Positions 1-7,095 of a stretch of DNA of 8,881 nucleotides are shown here, one piece after another (position 1 is the stretch's first letter; the number at the start of each line of letters is the position of its first letter). The DNA is taken from contig VBOC01000033.1 of assembly GCA_005877655.1 (NCBI GenBank), forward strand, positions 6,178-15,058, given 5' to 3'. This stretch comes from Ignavibacteria bacterium (GTDB lineage Bacteria > Bacteroidota > Ignavibacteria > UBA10030 > SZUA-254). Both the position numbers and the translations under genes were made by a program. The notes beneath the pieces are model-generated. The model did not search any database, had not been told where the DNA came from, and saw nothing but the letters and a program-made list of their open reading frames with translations.

Positions 1-1
1 T

Positions 2-1297
2 TTGAATGAAAGGGCAAAACGGGAAAGTCCTTTTACCCCCGGAATTTACGCTGCAGCCGACAGTTCACCCACAACCGTCGAAGCGTTTGGCTGCCGGCTT
101 GTCGTAACGATAAAGCTGCAATTGTTCGGGACAGCCGACGATTCAGTGGCAAGAATCATCAAGGAAGACATCGAGCAGAAATGGAACGATACGCATTATA
201 CCGTTGGGGGCGGCGGTCCGGCCTTCAGCTGGTGCCCGGTGACATTCAAGGTTTTGACAGTCGTTGGCGGAGACCCCCTGCCCTACTATCATTACATCAC
301 TCTCATCCGGGAGAGAAACTTTCGATCGTTCGTCGCATCGATCATTCCTCCCAATGCCGGATACAGCTTGGGCGGAACGTGGTCCGATCCGCGCTCCGAT
401 ACCAGCAAAAATCTGTATGCGCACGAAGCCGGCCATTTGATGGGATTGGCCGACCAGTACAGGGACGACTCGACCGAGAATCCGGTAACGGCGCATATCT
501 TCTCCGGACATGAGAACGATCTGATGGCGAGGTTGGGGAAAGGACCGAACCCCTCGATGCCCACTTCGCCGGAGATTGATTCCATCATCCGGGCCTCCGG
601 CGTGATCTGTCCGCAGTATTGTTGTCAGACATATATTCTCCCGGGATTGCCGTATCAAAGCTACTCCATCCCTCTTCCGTTCGGGAACATGGTGTATGAG
701 GTCTTTCCGATCAATAATAATCTTACCATTACGGCCAACGGGAACGGGCTTTGGTGGCAAAATTCAAAGACAGGCGGCCCGCTCTTTTTTCCCCCGTTCG
801 GCACGTCGGTTGCAAACGTCTACAAGGACGAGCAGCACCCCGTCAACAATCTCTTTCCACTAGACCTGGCACTCGGCACGGGACAGGTTTATCAGATAAA
901 TCCGACGCTTCAGGGGTATTATCCGGTCTACCGGGGAAATGTATTCGCCGGATCCTCCGCAGGTTCACAGAGCATCCTGAAAATTACCGGGGACGATCTT
1001 TACGCCCTCGGCAGCACGTATACATACGTCAGCCGCGACGGCGGCGCAACCTGGCAGATCGACTCCGCCGGTCTCGGCAATAATTTTGTCTTCGACATTG
1101 CTCTCGACAGCCTGCAACGCGTGTATGCGGCGACGATCAATGGCCTTTTTGTACAACTTCCCGATTCGAACATTTGGAAGAGGGATACGTCGTACACCGG
1201 ACCGTCGAATCTCTTGCGCATCTTTGTAGACAGAGAGAACCGTCTTTTCCTCGCTGTCAATGGCGGGGGACTTAACATGGAGCGGGAACACCGTTAA
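2..1297 (+). CDS. Fragment 1: zinc metalloprotease domain plus first propeller repeats (5' partial)
   Basis: This frame begins at the window edge, so its first codon (TTG) need not be the start. Around residues 32-200 is a protease-like domain: H141-E-A-G-H145-L-M-G-L-A-D151 matches HExxHxxGxxD, with two zinc-binding histidines, catalytic Glu142 and Asp151 as candidate third ligand (the arrangement of snapalysin-like metzincins). M175 in HENDLMAR is a candidate Met-turn. Residues 200-300 contain a few cysteines (C203, C207, C208) and no domain I recognise. From about 310 the sequence becomes propeller-like, with an Asp-box SRDGGATW at 344-351 and strands such as RVYAATINGLF. The frame runs out at 1297 directly after LFLAVNGGG, where repeat-type sequence continues in frame 3. 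The protein presumably acted outside the cell or on its surface. The protease domain looks complete at its motif, but without the 3' part it would lack its sorting signal. Confidence 0.7.
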   Translation: MNERAKRESPFTPGIYAAADSSPTTVEAFGCRLVVTIKLQLFGTADDSVARIIKEDIEQKWNDTHYTVGGGGPAFSWCPVTFKVLTVVGGDPLPYYHYITLIRERNFRSFVASIIPPNAGYSLGGTWSDPRSDTSKNLYAHEAGHLMGLADQYRDDSTENPVTAHIFSGHENDLMARLGKGPNPSMPTSPEIDSIIRASGVICPQYCCQTYILPGLPYQSYSIPLPFGNMVYEVFPINNNLTITANGNGLWWQNSKTGGPLFFPPFGTSVANVYKDEQHPVNNLFPLDLALGTGQVYQINPTLQGYYPVYRGNVFAGSSAGSQSILKITGDDLYALGSTYTYVSRDGGATWQIDSAGLGNNFVFDIALDSLQRVYAATINGLFVQLPDSNIWKRDTSYTGPSNLLRIFVDRENRLFLAVNGGGLNMEREHR

Positions 1298-1937
1298 ATT
1301 ATTCTCCGACGATTCTTATGGCAATATCTACGCCGTCGATTATAAAAACGAGCTCTACCGGTCGCCCGGGGGTACTCAGGCCTGGGTCCGCTTCGATTCT
1401 TCAATTACGAATCTCGCGATCAACACAATGAATCTCTACGACATCAGGGGAGATTCAACTCTGTTCGCAGCCACCTCATTTGGAATCTTTGGAAGCACCG
1501 ACCAGGGACTGACCTGGTCCGCGGCGAACGCCGGGCTGGCGGCCCAAAACGTTTATGGGGTCGCAAGATCGAATGCCGGAAGGATAACCGTTTCGACCGA
1601 CCTGGCGATCTTCACGAAGGAAATGGGCGATCCGTTATGGACGAAACGCTATCCGCTCAAAGGGTATCTGGGCCAGCTCGGACTCTTCGACGACGGCATC
1701 GGCAATCTCTATGCGGTGCAGCCGAACACAAACCCCTTCTCACTGACATCGGGTCCGATCTTCACAAGCACGGACAATGGACTTTCGTGGAGTTATGATA
1801 CCGCCGGCCTTGCATCGACAAGAGGCACTCTGTTTTCAGTGGACGAAACCGGCACCGAGCACCTCGGCCGGGAGGGAGCTGGATACCCGACACCGCGAAC
1901 TTTCTGTCGGCGAATTACAGTTTCAGCGCCAGCATGA
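1260..1937 (+). CDS. Fragment 2: middle beta-propeller (BNR/Asp-box repeats) of the broken protein
   Basis: Frame 3 continues the propeller repeats of fragment 1 and is probably not an independent gene. There is no ribosome binding site before the ATG at 1260, which lies inside fragment 1's coding region. Two clear Asp-boxes are visible, STDQGLTW at residues 79-86 and STDNGLSW at 170-177, each followed by an AGL turn, with strands like NLYAVQP and TLFAATSFGIF between them. Such repeats occur in sortilin/BNR-type extracellular propellers. Repeat-like sequence stops near residue 203 (about nucleotide 1868). The remaining tail (GAGYPTPRTF...) looks out of frame, while frame 2 there reads GGSWIPDTANF, the expected continuation. 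I take the last 20 or so residues to be missense sequence after a frameshift. Confidence 0.62.
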   Translation: MAGDLTWSGNTVKLFSDDSYGNIYAVDYKNELYRSPGGTQAWVRFDSSITNLAINTMNLYDIRGDSTLFAATSFGIFGSTDQGLTWSAANAGLAAQNVYGVARSNAGRITVSTDLAIFTKEMGDPLWTKRYPLKGYLGQLGLFDDGIGNLYAVQPNTNPFSLTSGPIFTSTDNGLSWSYDTAGLASTRGTLFSVDETGTEHLGREGAGYPTPRTFCRRITVSAPA

Positions 1938-2617
1938 ATACCGATAAACATGGAATGTTCTATGTAAGCGGGTCGTTAAACGGTAGAAAGGTGCTCCGCC
2001 GTCCTATTGCGGGCGGGCTGTGGAGCCCCGATACTGCGGGGACCTCAGGCATCAATTATTTCTTTCAAATGACGCCTGACAAAAACGGGTCCATGTTTGG
2101 CGCCTCGGGAGCAGGCATTTACAGTCGCGGGAGCGGATCCTGGTCACCGGTCCCGATGCCCTCCCAGCTCTCAGGCGTATCGGTAAGCGCGATCTCGGTC
2201 GACTCGGGCAACGCCTTGTTCGCATCATTCGTTCAGTTCTCATTTCCTACGGCGATCGGGCGCGGCGTCTATTTCTCACTGGACACCGGCGCGAGCTGGA
2301 CGTACGCAGGCCTCGACAGCCTGTCGGTCTTCCGGCTAGTTTCGTACGGCGACACGACATATGCGATAACCAATATCGGCCTCTATAAGTTGACGCGGAG
2401 TCCCGCTTCGGGAGTCTCAGGGGGTAAACTGATGCCATCGGGATTCGGACTGTCCCAGAACTATCCGAACCCCTTCAATCCGACAACACGAATTCAATTC
2501 TCGATTCCGGTCAGTCAGCACGTCAGCGTGAAAATTCAAACCCCCGGGCACTTACACTGTGACATGGGATGCCCGAAAATTGCCGAGCGGCGTTTATTTT
2601 TGCCGGCTGCAGAGTGA
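1934..2617 (+). CDS. Fragment 3: last propeller repeats and start of a type IX sorting domain
   Basis: The in-frame sequence extends upstream of the ATG at 1934 to about 1862 (GGSWIPDTANF...), so this ATG is an internal Met of the ancestral protein and has no ribosome binding site. Residues 1-155 contain further propeller strands and one Asp-box (SLDTGASW, 115-122). A short linker leads to the T9SS sorting domain: [13 protein letters not shown] at residues 171-183, then TTRIQFSIP and VSVKI. In Bacteroidota and relatives this C-terminal domain directs a protein through the outer membrane by the type IX system and is removed on the surface. After VSVKIQ this frame becomes nonsense (HLHCDMGC...). 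The true end of the domain lies in frame 3 and stops at 2657. As it stands the encoded domain is incomplete and probably not functional. Confidence 0.65.
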   Translation: MNTDKHGMFYVSGSLNGRKVLRRPIAGGLWSPDTAGTSGINYFFQMTPDKNGSMFGASGAGIYSRGSGSWSPVPMPSQLSGVSVSAISVDSGNALFASFVQFSFPTAIGRGVYFSLDTGASWTYAGLDSLSVFRLVSYGDTTYAITNIGLYKLTRSPASGVSGGKLMPSGFGLSQNYPNPFNPTTRIQFSIPVSQHVSVKIQTPGHLHCDMGCPKIAERRLFLPAAE

Positions 2618-2700
2618 ATCATTTACCGAAATGAGGAAGTTACTGTTGCTCAGGTAGAATAGAAACGGCTTAGAGTCAACCCACCCGCAGCCAGACCCAC

Positions 2701-2729
2701 TTGACACTTTCTCCATAACCTTCTATATT
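2701..2729 (+). promoter_or_regulatory. Sigma70-type promoter of the kinase operon
   Basis: TTGACA at 2701-2706 and TATATT at 2724-2729 are separated by exactly 17 bp: a perfect -35 box and a -10 box one base from TATAAT. Transcription would begin near 2736, leaving a leader of about 70 nt before the ATG at 2806. The match was found by eye and no start site has been measured. Canonical Bacteroidetes promoters differ (TAnnTTTG -10), so this also hints at a lineage outside the core Bacteroidia. Confidence 0.6.
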
Positions 2730-2805
2730 CGGCGAGGGGGATCCGACCCATCGCTCTCCGATCGTTCACGCTCACGGGATGCTCACCGGATCTTCCGGAG
2801 CCCTC

Positions 2806-5800
2806 ATGATGAAAGAAGTGGATCTCTCAGCGTTGATTCTGCACAGGGTTGGAGATACATTAAGATTGTTCTCTCCGATTGTTCTTCTATCCCTCGCCCT
2901 CACTCAGCCGTGTCTTGCCCAAGTCGACAAATTCGATGAAGAATGGCGCTGGGTACATTTCACAACCGAATCGGGCCTTCCCTCGAACAAGGTATACAGT
3001 GTCGCTGAAACACCGGACTCGATAGTCTGGGCTGCGACGTCCGAGGGGATCACTTGGTTTGACGGTTTCCGTTGGCATTCCCTGCCTGAAACATCCTCCT
3101 TTTACAAAAGGACGCCGCGGATGATACTCGCGAATACCGACGGATCGCTCTTTGTTGTTTATGACCACTCCCTGTATCGGTGCACGAAGGACGGATTAAT
3201 TCCAATCCCGGTCATTGGTGGCGGCGGGGATGTGGGAATCATATCGATCGTGCCTGCCTCCGGACTCGGCTACCTGGTTGAGGGCGGAGATAACAAACTT
3301 TATCTCCTCAAGGATAACACCTTTCATCCGTTCGAGACACCTCTGCCCCTCGCTCCCAAGGGCGGGCAGCCCTCACTCTACTCTTCAGGAGGAAAACGGG
3401 GGGCCTGGATCAGCACTTCCGCCGGTTTGTACAAGTGGACCTCCGCCGGCTGGAAGCAGCGATTTCCCTCGCAGCGGGAGGCTCCGGATATTACGGGAAT
3501 CGTCGAACTCGACGACGGATCTGCGATCGCATCAATGGGCGGCGGAAGGGCTCAGCTTGGGCTCTGGCAGTTGAACCCCGACGGTTCCTCCCGCCATATT
3601 CTCAGTGAAGGCGGGGGTCGCGTCAGCTCGATGGACATGGATCTGCGGGGGGACATCTTCGCCCTGTATGAATCGAACGACATCAGATTCTACCATGCCG
3701 GCCGGTGGAATTCGCTAGCGCCTGTTCCGGCGCAGCTCCACCGCACGACCTTTATCACGTATCGTACGAACGGAGATCTTTGGGTCGGAACCGAGCGAGG
3801 ATTGTATCTCTACAGGTTTTCTTCCCGTCGTTGGACTTACTGGCGGCACCCTTTTCCGGGATTGGGAAACCATGTAAGTGAGATCATCCGGACACGGGAT
3901 GGGTCGATCTGGCTCGGCACGCTCAATGGATTAGAGATCCACCGTCCGGATGGATCCGTGACTGAGGTTGAAACGGTAAACGGAAAAAGAATATCACTCA
4001 TAACCGGCCTCTGTGAAGACAAGGACGGCGCTGTCTGGGCGTCGAGCGGCCACGATTTTGAAGGGGCATACCGATGGGACGGGAAGAGCTGGCGATATTT
4101 TGGTTCGACTGAAGGCTTGTATGGAATCATTCACAGGATCCGAACGGACCGCCGGGGACGATTGTGGTTTCTCGGGATAGGAGCCACCGCTGATGGTCCA
4201 CAACCCGGTGCATATCTGTACGAAAATGGCGTGTTTACGCACTGGTCTACGAAAAACGGCCTCCTCAACGATCGGGTCTACATCTGCGACCAATCGAATG
4301 ACGGCGCATTATGGTTCGGGACGACCGGCGGACTCAGCCGATTGAAAGACGGTAAATGGACGCAATGGAGATCAAATAGAGAGCTGGCCATGGGCGCGAT
4401 TTTCACCATCGCAATTGACTCAAACGGGCGCACATGGTTCGGCGACCGCGGAAATGGGCTTGGCTACATCGACGAGAATGACCGGCCGGGATATATCAAA
4501 GAAACTGACGGTCTTCTGCAGAATTTCGTGTGGGACATAAAGACTGACATCCGCGGGTTCCTGTGGATTTCAACCTCGGGAGGCATCGCCACCTACCACG
4601 ATGGGGCCTGGTCGGCGTTCAGTCTTTCCTCGGGACTGAATAATCTCAGAATCTGGCCGATCCTTCCGGTTGATGACAGAATTTATGTCGGCACCGATGG
4701 AAATGGAGTAAATATTCTTTCGTTCGAAGAAACAAATCGCCCGCGACCGAGAATCGGATGCGACGAGCCCGCCACTGACGGAGCGCGAGCACTCGTCCGC
4801 TGGAAATGCCTTGCTTATTGGGGAGAGATCCCGCCCGATGCAATCCAAAGCCGGTATCGGCTTGATGAGAACGCATGGTCCCAGTGGTCCGTTCGGGGCG
4901 AAGCCCGGTTTTCGGGCCTTCCCGCGGGAGACCACCGGATCCAGATTCAGGCGAAGGATCTCTTCGGAAATTTTGACACTCTCGGAGCGTATTCGGCGTT
5001 CACAATTGTCCCCCCGTTCTACGCTCGACCGTTGTTTACGCTGCCTATAGGCTTACTCTCGTCGGCTGTACTATTCCTTGGGATCGCACTCCTTGTACGA
5101 AAGAAAAACCACATGGCCGCGATCCGGGAGAGTGAAGCGAAGCTGCGCATGATTACCGAGACAACAGCATCGGGGATGTTTATAATTCAGGATTCCAGGT
5201 TTAAATTCGTAAACCCGGTAATGGAAACATTAACCGGATATGGTCACCATGAACTTGGGCGCTTCGGATTGAATGAGATTGTGGTGCCTGCGCATCGAGA
5301 TCATTTGAAACAGGTCGGGGAGATCGAGGAAAACCCCGATTCCTCGCCGGCCCGGATTGAAATACAGCTTGTGCGGAAAGACGGCGAATCTCGATGGGTG
5401 GATTGTGCCCTCCGGAGAATACCCTACGAGGGGAAGCCGGCAATTCTTGGAACAGCGTTCGATATCACCGATCGCAAGAATGTCGAAGGTAAATTGCTCG
5501 CCTATCAGGAGGAGCTTCGTTCACTTGCGTCCGAACTTTCGCTCACCGAAGAGCGGGAACGCCGACGGATGGCGGCGTATCTCCACGATTCCATCGCTCA
5601 GGCGCTCGCGTTTGCCAAGATCAAGCTTGAATCGTTCATGGATGCGACGCCCCCTTCGGCCTATAATGGCGCGCTGACCGAAGTCCACAAGTTTATCAAT
5701 CAGTCGATCGAGAACACGCAGTCGCTGACGTTCGAACTCAGTCCCCCGGTACTCAATGAATTGGGTTTTGAGGAGGCCGTCCATTGGCTCTGCGGGCAGA

Positions 5801-6186
5801 TGAGAGAACAGCATCACCTCGCGATAACGTTTCAGAACGATACACATCCCAAACCGATGGGCGATGATATCTCCCTCGTTCTTTTCAACGCTGTCCGCGA
5901 AGTACTCGTCAATGCGGCAAAACATTCACGCGCTCAGAAAGTCATCGTGGAAATCCGGACGAACGGAAACTCGGTGGGAGTGGTTGTTGAAGACGACGGA
6001 ATCGGTTTTGACCCAAAAAAAATAACGGAACGGATTGATAAAAGGGGAGGGTTCGGGTTATTCAACATCCGTGAACGACTGACACGCATGGGCGGAGAAT
6101 TGAACATTACAACCCGGCCCGGCGGAGGATCACACGTGGAGCTCCTGGCTCCTCTCGTGCCAATTTCAGAAAGACCCGGTGGATAA
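2806..6186 (+). CDS. Sensor histidine kinase with periplasmic Reg_prop propeller, Y_Y_Y, PAS, HisKA_3 and HATPase domains
   Basis: This membrane sensor kinase has 1126 residues from the ATG at 2806, chosen because GGAG (2797-2800) lies 5 nt upstream; an in-frame ATG at 2779 has no such site. Residues 21-38 form a signal peptide ending CLA before Gln39. About 46-645 is a propeller with many Reg_prop-like repeats (for example SIWLGTLNGLEIHRPDG and ALWFGTTGGLSRLKDGKW; I count at least nine). About 650-735 resembles a Y_Y_Y domain, 745-764 is the membrane helix, and 776-892 is a PAS domain ending in DITDRKN. The HisKA_3 motif RRRMAAYLHDSIAQAL holds the likely phosphorylated His927. The ATPase has its N box at 1031-1040 (Asn1036), G1 box DDGIGF at 1063-1068 and GGFGL at 1081. 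It should sense an outside ligand, perhaps a glycan as in related propeller sensors, and phosphorylate the overlapping response regulator. All key residues are present. The ligand is unknown. Confidence 0.93.
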   Translation: MMKEVDLSALILHRVGDTLRLFSPIVLLSLALTQPCLAQVDKFDEEWRWVHFTTESGLPSNKVYSVAETPDSIVWAATSEGITWFDGFRWHSLPETSSFYKRTPRMILANTDGSLFVVYDHSLYRCTKDGLIPIPVIGGGGDVGIISIVPASGLGYLVEGGDNKLYLLKDNTFHPFETPLPLAPKGGQPSLYSSGGKRGAWISTSAGLYKWTSAGWKQRFPSQREAPDITGIVELDDGSAIASMGGGRAQLGLWQLNPDGSSRHILSEGGGRVSSMDMDLRGDIFALYESNDIRFYHAGRWNSLAPVPAQLHRTTFITYRTNGDLWVGTERGLYLYRFSSRRWTYWRHPFPGLGNHVSEIIRTRDGSIWLGTLNGLEIHRPDGSVTEVETVNGKRISLITGLCEDKDGAVWASSGHDFEGAYRWDGKSWRYFGSTEGLYGIIHRIRTDRRGRLWFLGIGATADGPQPGAYLYENGVFTHWSTKNGLLNDRVYICDQSNDGALWFGTTGGLSRLKDGKWTQWRSNRELAMGAIFTIAIDSNGRTWFGDRGNGLGYIDENDRPGYIKETDGLLQNFVWDIKTDIRGFLWISTSGGIATYHDGAWSAFSLSSGLNNLRIWPILPVDDRIYVGTDGNGVNILSFEETNRPRPRIGCDEPATDGARALVRWKCLAYWGEIPPDAIQSRYRLDENAWSQWSVRGEARFSGLPAGDHRIQIQAKDLFGNFDTLGAYSAFTIVPPFYARPLFTLPIGLLSSAVLFLGIALLVRKKNHMAAIRESEAKLRMITETTASGMFIIQDSRFKFVNPVMETLTGYGHHELGRFGLNEIVVPAHRDHLKQVGEIEENPDSSPARIEIQLVRKDGESRWVDCALRRIPYEGKPAILGTAFDITDRKNVEGKLLAYQEELRSLASELSLTEERERRRMAAYLHDSIAQALAFAKIKLESFMDATPPSAYNGALTEVHKFINQSIENTQSLTFELSPPVLNELGFEEAVHWLCGQMREQHHLAITFQNDTHPKPMGDDISLVLFNAVREVLVNAAKHSRAQKVIVEIRTNGNSVGVVVEDDGIGFDPKKITERIDKRGGFGLFNIRERLTRMGGELNITTRPGGGSHVELLAPLVPISERPGG

Positions 6187-6838
6187 GACCGTTCGCATCA
6201 TTCTTGCCGATGATCACGAGATCCTGCGTGAGGGCTTGAGAGGAATTCTCATCAAGCACGCCGATATGGAGATCGTCGCAGAGGCGGACAATGGCAAGAC
6301 CACAGTAGATCTGGCAAAAGAGCTCTCTCCGGACCTTGTCATCATGGATATTACGATGCCGGATCTGAACGGCATTGAAGCCACACGGCAGATCCTCCGG
6401 GACGCAGCGGGTGTGAAGGTTATTGCCCTCTCCATGCATTCTGACAGGCATTTCATCGAACGGATGCTGCAGTCTGGGGCGTCCGGGTATCTCCTGAAAC
6501 ACTGCGCATCGCGCGAGCTTATCACTGCGATCAGGACGGTCCAGGCGGGTAAATTCTACCTGAGCCGGACAATCACCGATCTCACGCTCGAGGAGATTCA
6601 AGCATTAAGGGAGGGTTCATCCGCCTCACCCTCCTCTTCGCTCACCGCGAAAGAGCGTGAGGTGCTCCAGATGGTCGCAGAAGGCTACTCGACGAAACTG
6701 ATTGCCGGGCGCCTGCACGTCACCGAGAACACGATTGAAAAACACCGCCAGCACATCATGGACAAGCTCGGTCTCCACAGCATCGCCGACCTCACGAAGT
6801 ACGCCATTCGGGAAGGGATGACCTCTTTAGAGAAGTAA
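6179..6838 (+). CDS. NarL/LuxR-family response regulator
   Basis: This 219-residue DNA-binding response regulator starts at GTG 6179 and overlaps the end of the kinase gene by 8 bp. No good ribosome binding site precedes it, so translation is probably coupled to the kinase. The receiver domain spans about 4-120: acidic pocket D11-D12, phosphoacceptor D57 in VIMDITMPDLNG, switch residue S85 and conserved K107. A linker rich in Ser leads to a LuxR-type helix-turn-helix at about 155-210 (LTAKEREVLQMVAEGYSTKLIA, then VTENTIEKHR as recognition helix). Length and layout are standard for the family. The cognate partner is clearly the upstream HisKA_3 kinase, since such kinases normally pair with NarL-type regulators. 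Targets are not shown by the sequence. The dyad elements at 6904 and 8099 are candidates by proximity only. Confidence 0.95.
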   Translation: MDKTVRIILADDHEILREGLRGILIKHADMEIVAEADNGKTTVDLAKELSPDLVIMDITMPDLNGIEATRQILRDAAGVKVIALSMHSDRHFIERMLQSGASGYLLKHCASRELITAIRTVQAGKFYLSRTITDLTLEEIQALREGSSASPSSSLTAKEREVLQMVAEGYSTKLIAGRLHVTENTIEKHRQHIMDKLGLHSIADLTKYAIREGMTSLEK

Positions 6839-6898
6839 GACTTTCCGCTCCTCGCTTCACAGTCCTTCTCTTCCCTTTTCATTCCCCTCCCCTCGTCG
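6839..6898 (+). other. Pyrimidine-rich, G-poor tract after the response regulator gene
   Basis: Just after the stop codon lies about 55 bases of almost continuous C/T (such as CCTTCTCTTCCC and CCCCTCCCCTC) with very few G. No hairpin followed by a T-run is seen. This composition resembles a Rho utilisation site, so Rho-dependent termination of the kinase operon is plausible. This is inference from composition alone. Confidence 0.35.
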
Positions 6899-6903
6899 CG
6901 AAA

Positions 6904-6950
6904 AATTCCGGTTTTCCGTAATTGATTTATCGGACGCCCTGATATAGATT
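6904..6950 (+). promoter_or_regulatory. Promoter with operator-like dyad before the redoxin gene (copy 1 of shared element)
   Basis: An imperfect inverted repeat (arms AATTCCGG 6904-6911 and CCGTAATT 6916-6923, one mismatch, TTTT between) overlaps a -35-like TTGATT at 6922-6927. TAGATT at 6945-6950 follows after 17 bp. The 18 bases at 6909-6926 recur exactly at 8104-8121, and TAGATT lies at the same distance in both copies. The repetition with fixed spacing supports a real control element. It should drive the redoxin and Cys-rich peptide genes, leaving a leader of about 140 nt. Confidence 0.55.
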
Positions 6951-6978
6951 GGGGCGGCAAGGTTGTTGCGGATTCGAA

Positions 6979-7000
6979 AGCCGCGCGGCGGGTCGCGGCT
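6979..7000 (+). other. GC-rich hairpin in the redoxin gene leader
   Basis: AGCCGCG (6979-6985) can pair perfectly with CGCGGCT (6994-7000) around an 8-base loop. No T-run follows, so it is not a standard terminator. It lies in the predicted untranslated leader, where it could affect RNA stability or translation. Its function is unknown. Confidence 0.35.
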
Positions 7001-7095
7001 GACTGTTTACCAGGCTTGACGAAATTTGATTTGAAAAAAATGGACGCATGGCTTTCAGCATGTTTCAATCTGTCCGATAGAGGGGAGTCACAACG

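Larger units (their letters stand above)
2..2657 (+). pseudogene. Broken gene for a secreted metalloprotease / beta-propeller / T9SS-sorted protein (5' partial)
   Basis: One ancestral gene appears to span this stretch, now readable only by changing frame three times: frame 2 to about 1265, frame 3 to about 1870, frame 2 to about 2535, then frame 3 to a TAG at 2655-2657. Protein features run on logically across each break: protease domain with HEAGHLMGLAD, propeller-like repeats with Asp-boxes, then a type IX secretion (Por) sorting domain. The final segment, in frame 3 from about 2538, reads [20 protein letters not shown] and ends in RKLLLLR, the usual end of such domains. The part between VSVKI and PPGTY, normally a VYDxLGREVxxL-like stretch of roughly 15-20 residues, is missing, so a deletion probably accompanied the third break. 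No start or signal peptide is visible and the 5' end is cut by the window edge. Sequencing or assembly error is possible for the first two breaks. The deletion makes real decay more likely. Confidence 0.72.

Noticed and set aside
2658..2700. Terminator after the broken protease gene
   Set aside because: No hairpin with a T-run is present in this short gap.
5521..6601. Minus-strand frames of 103-164 codons opposite the kinase and response regulator genes
   Set aside because: They lie opposite well-recognised domains with intact catalytic motifs. Their translations look random and no promoter was seen on that strand.
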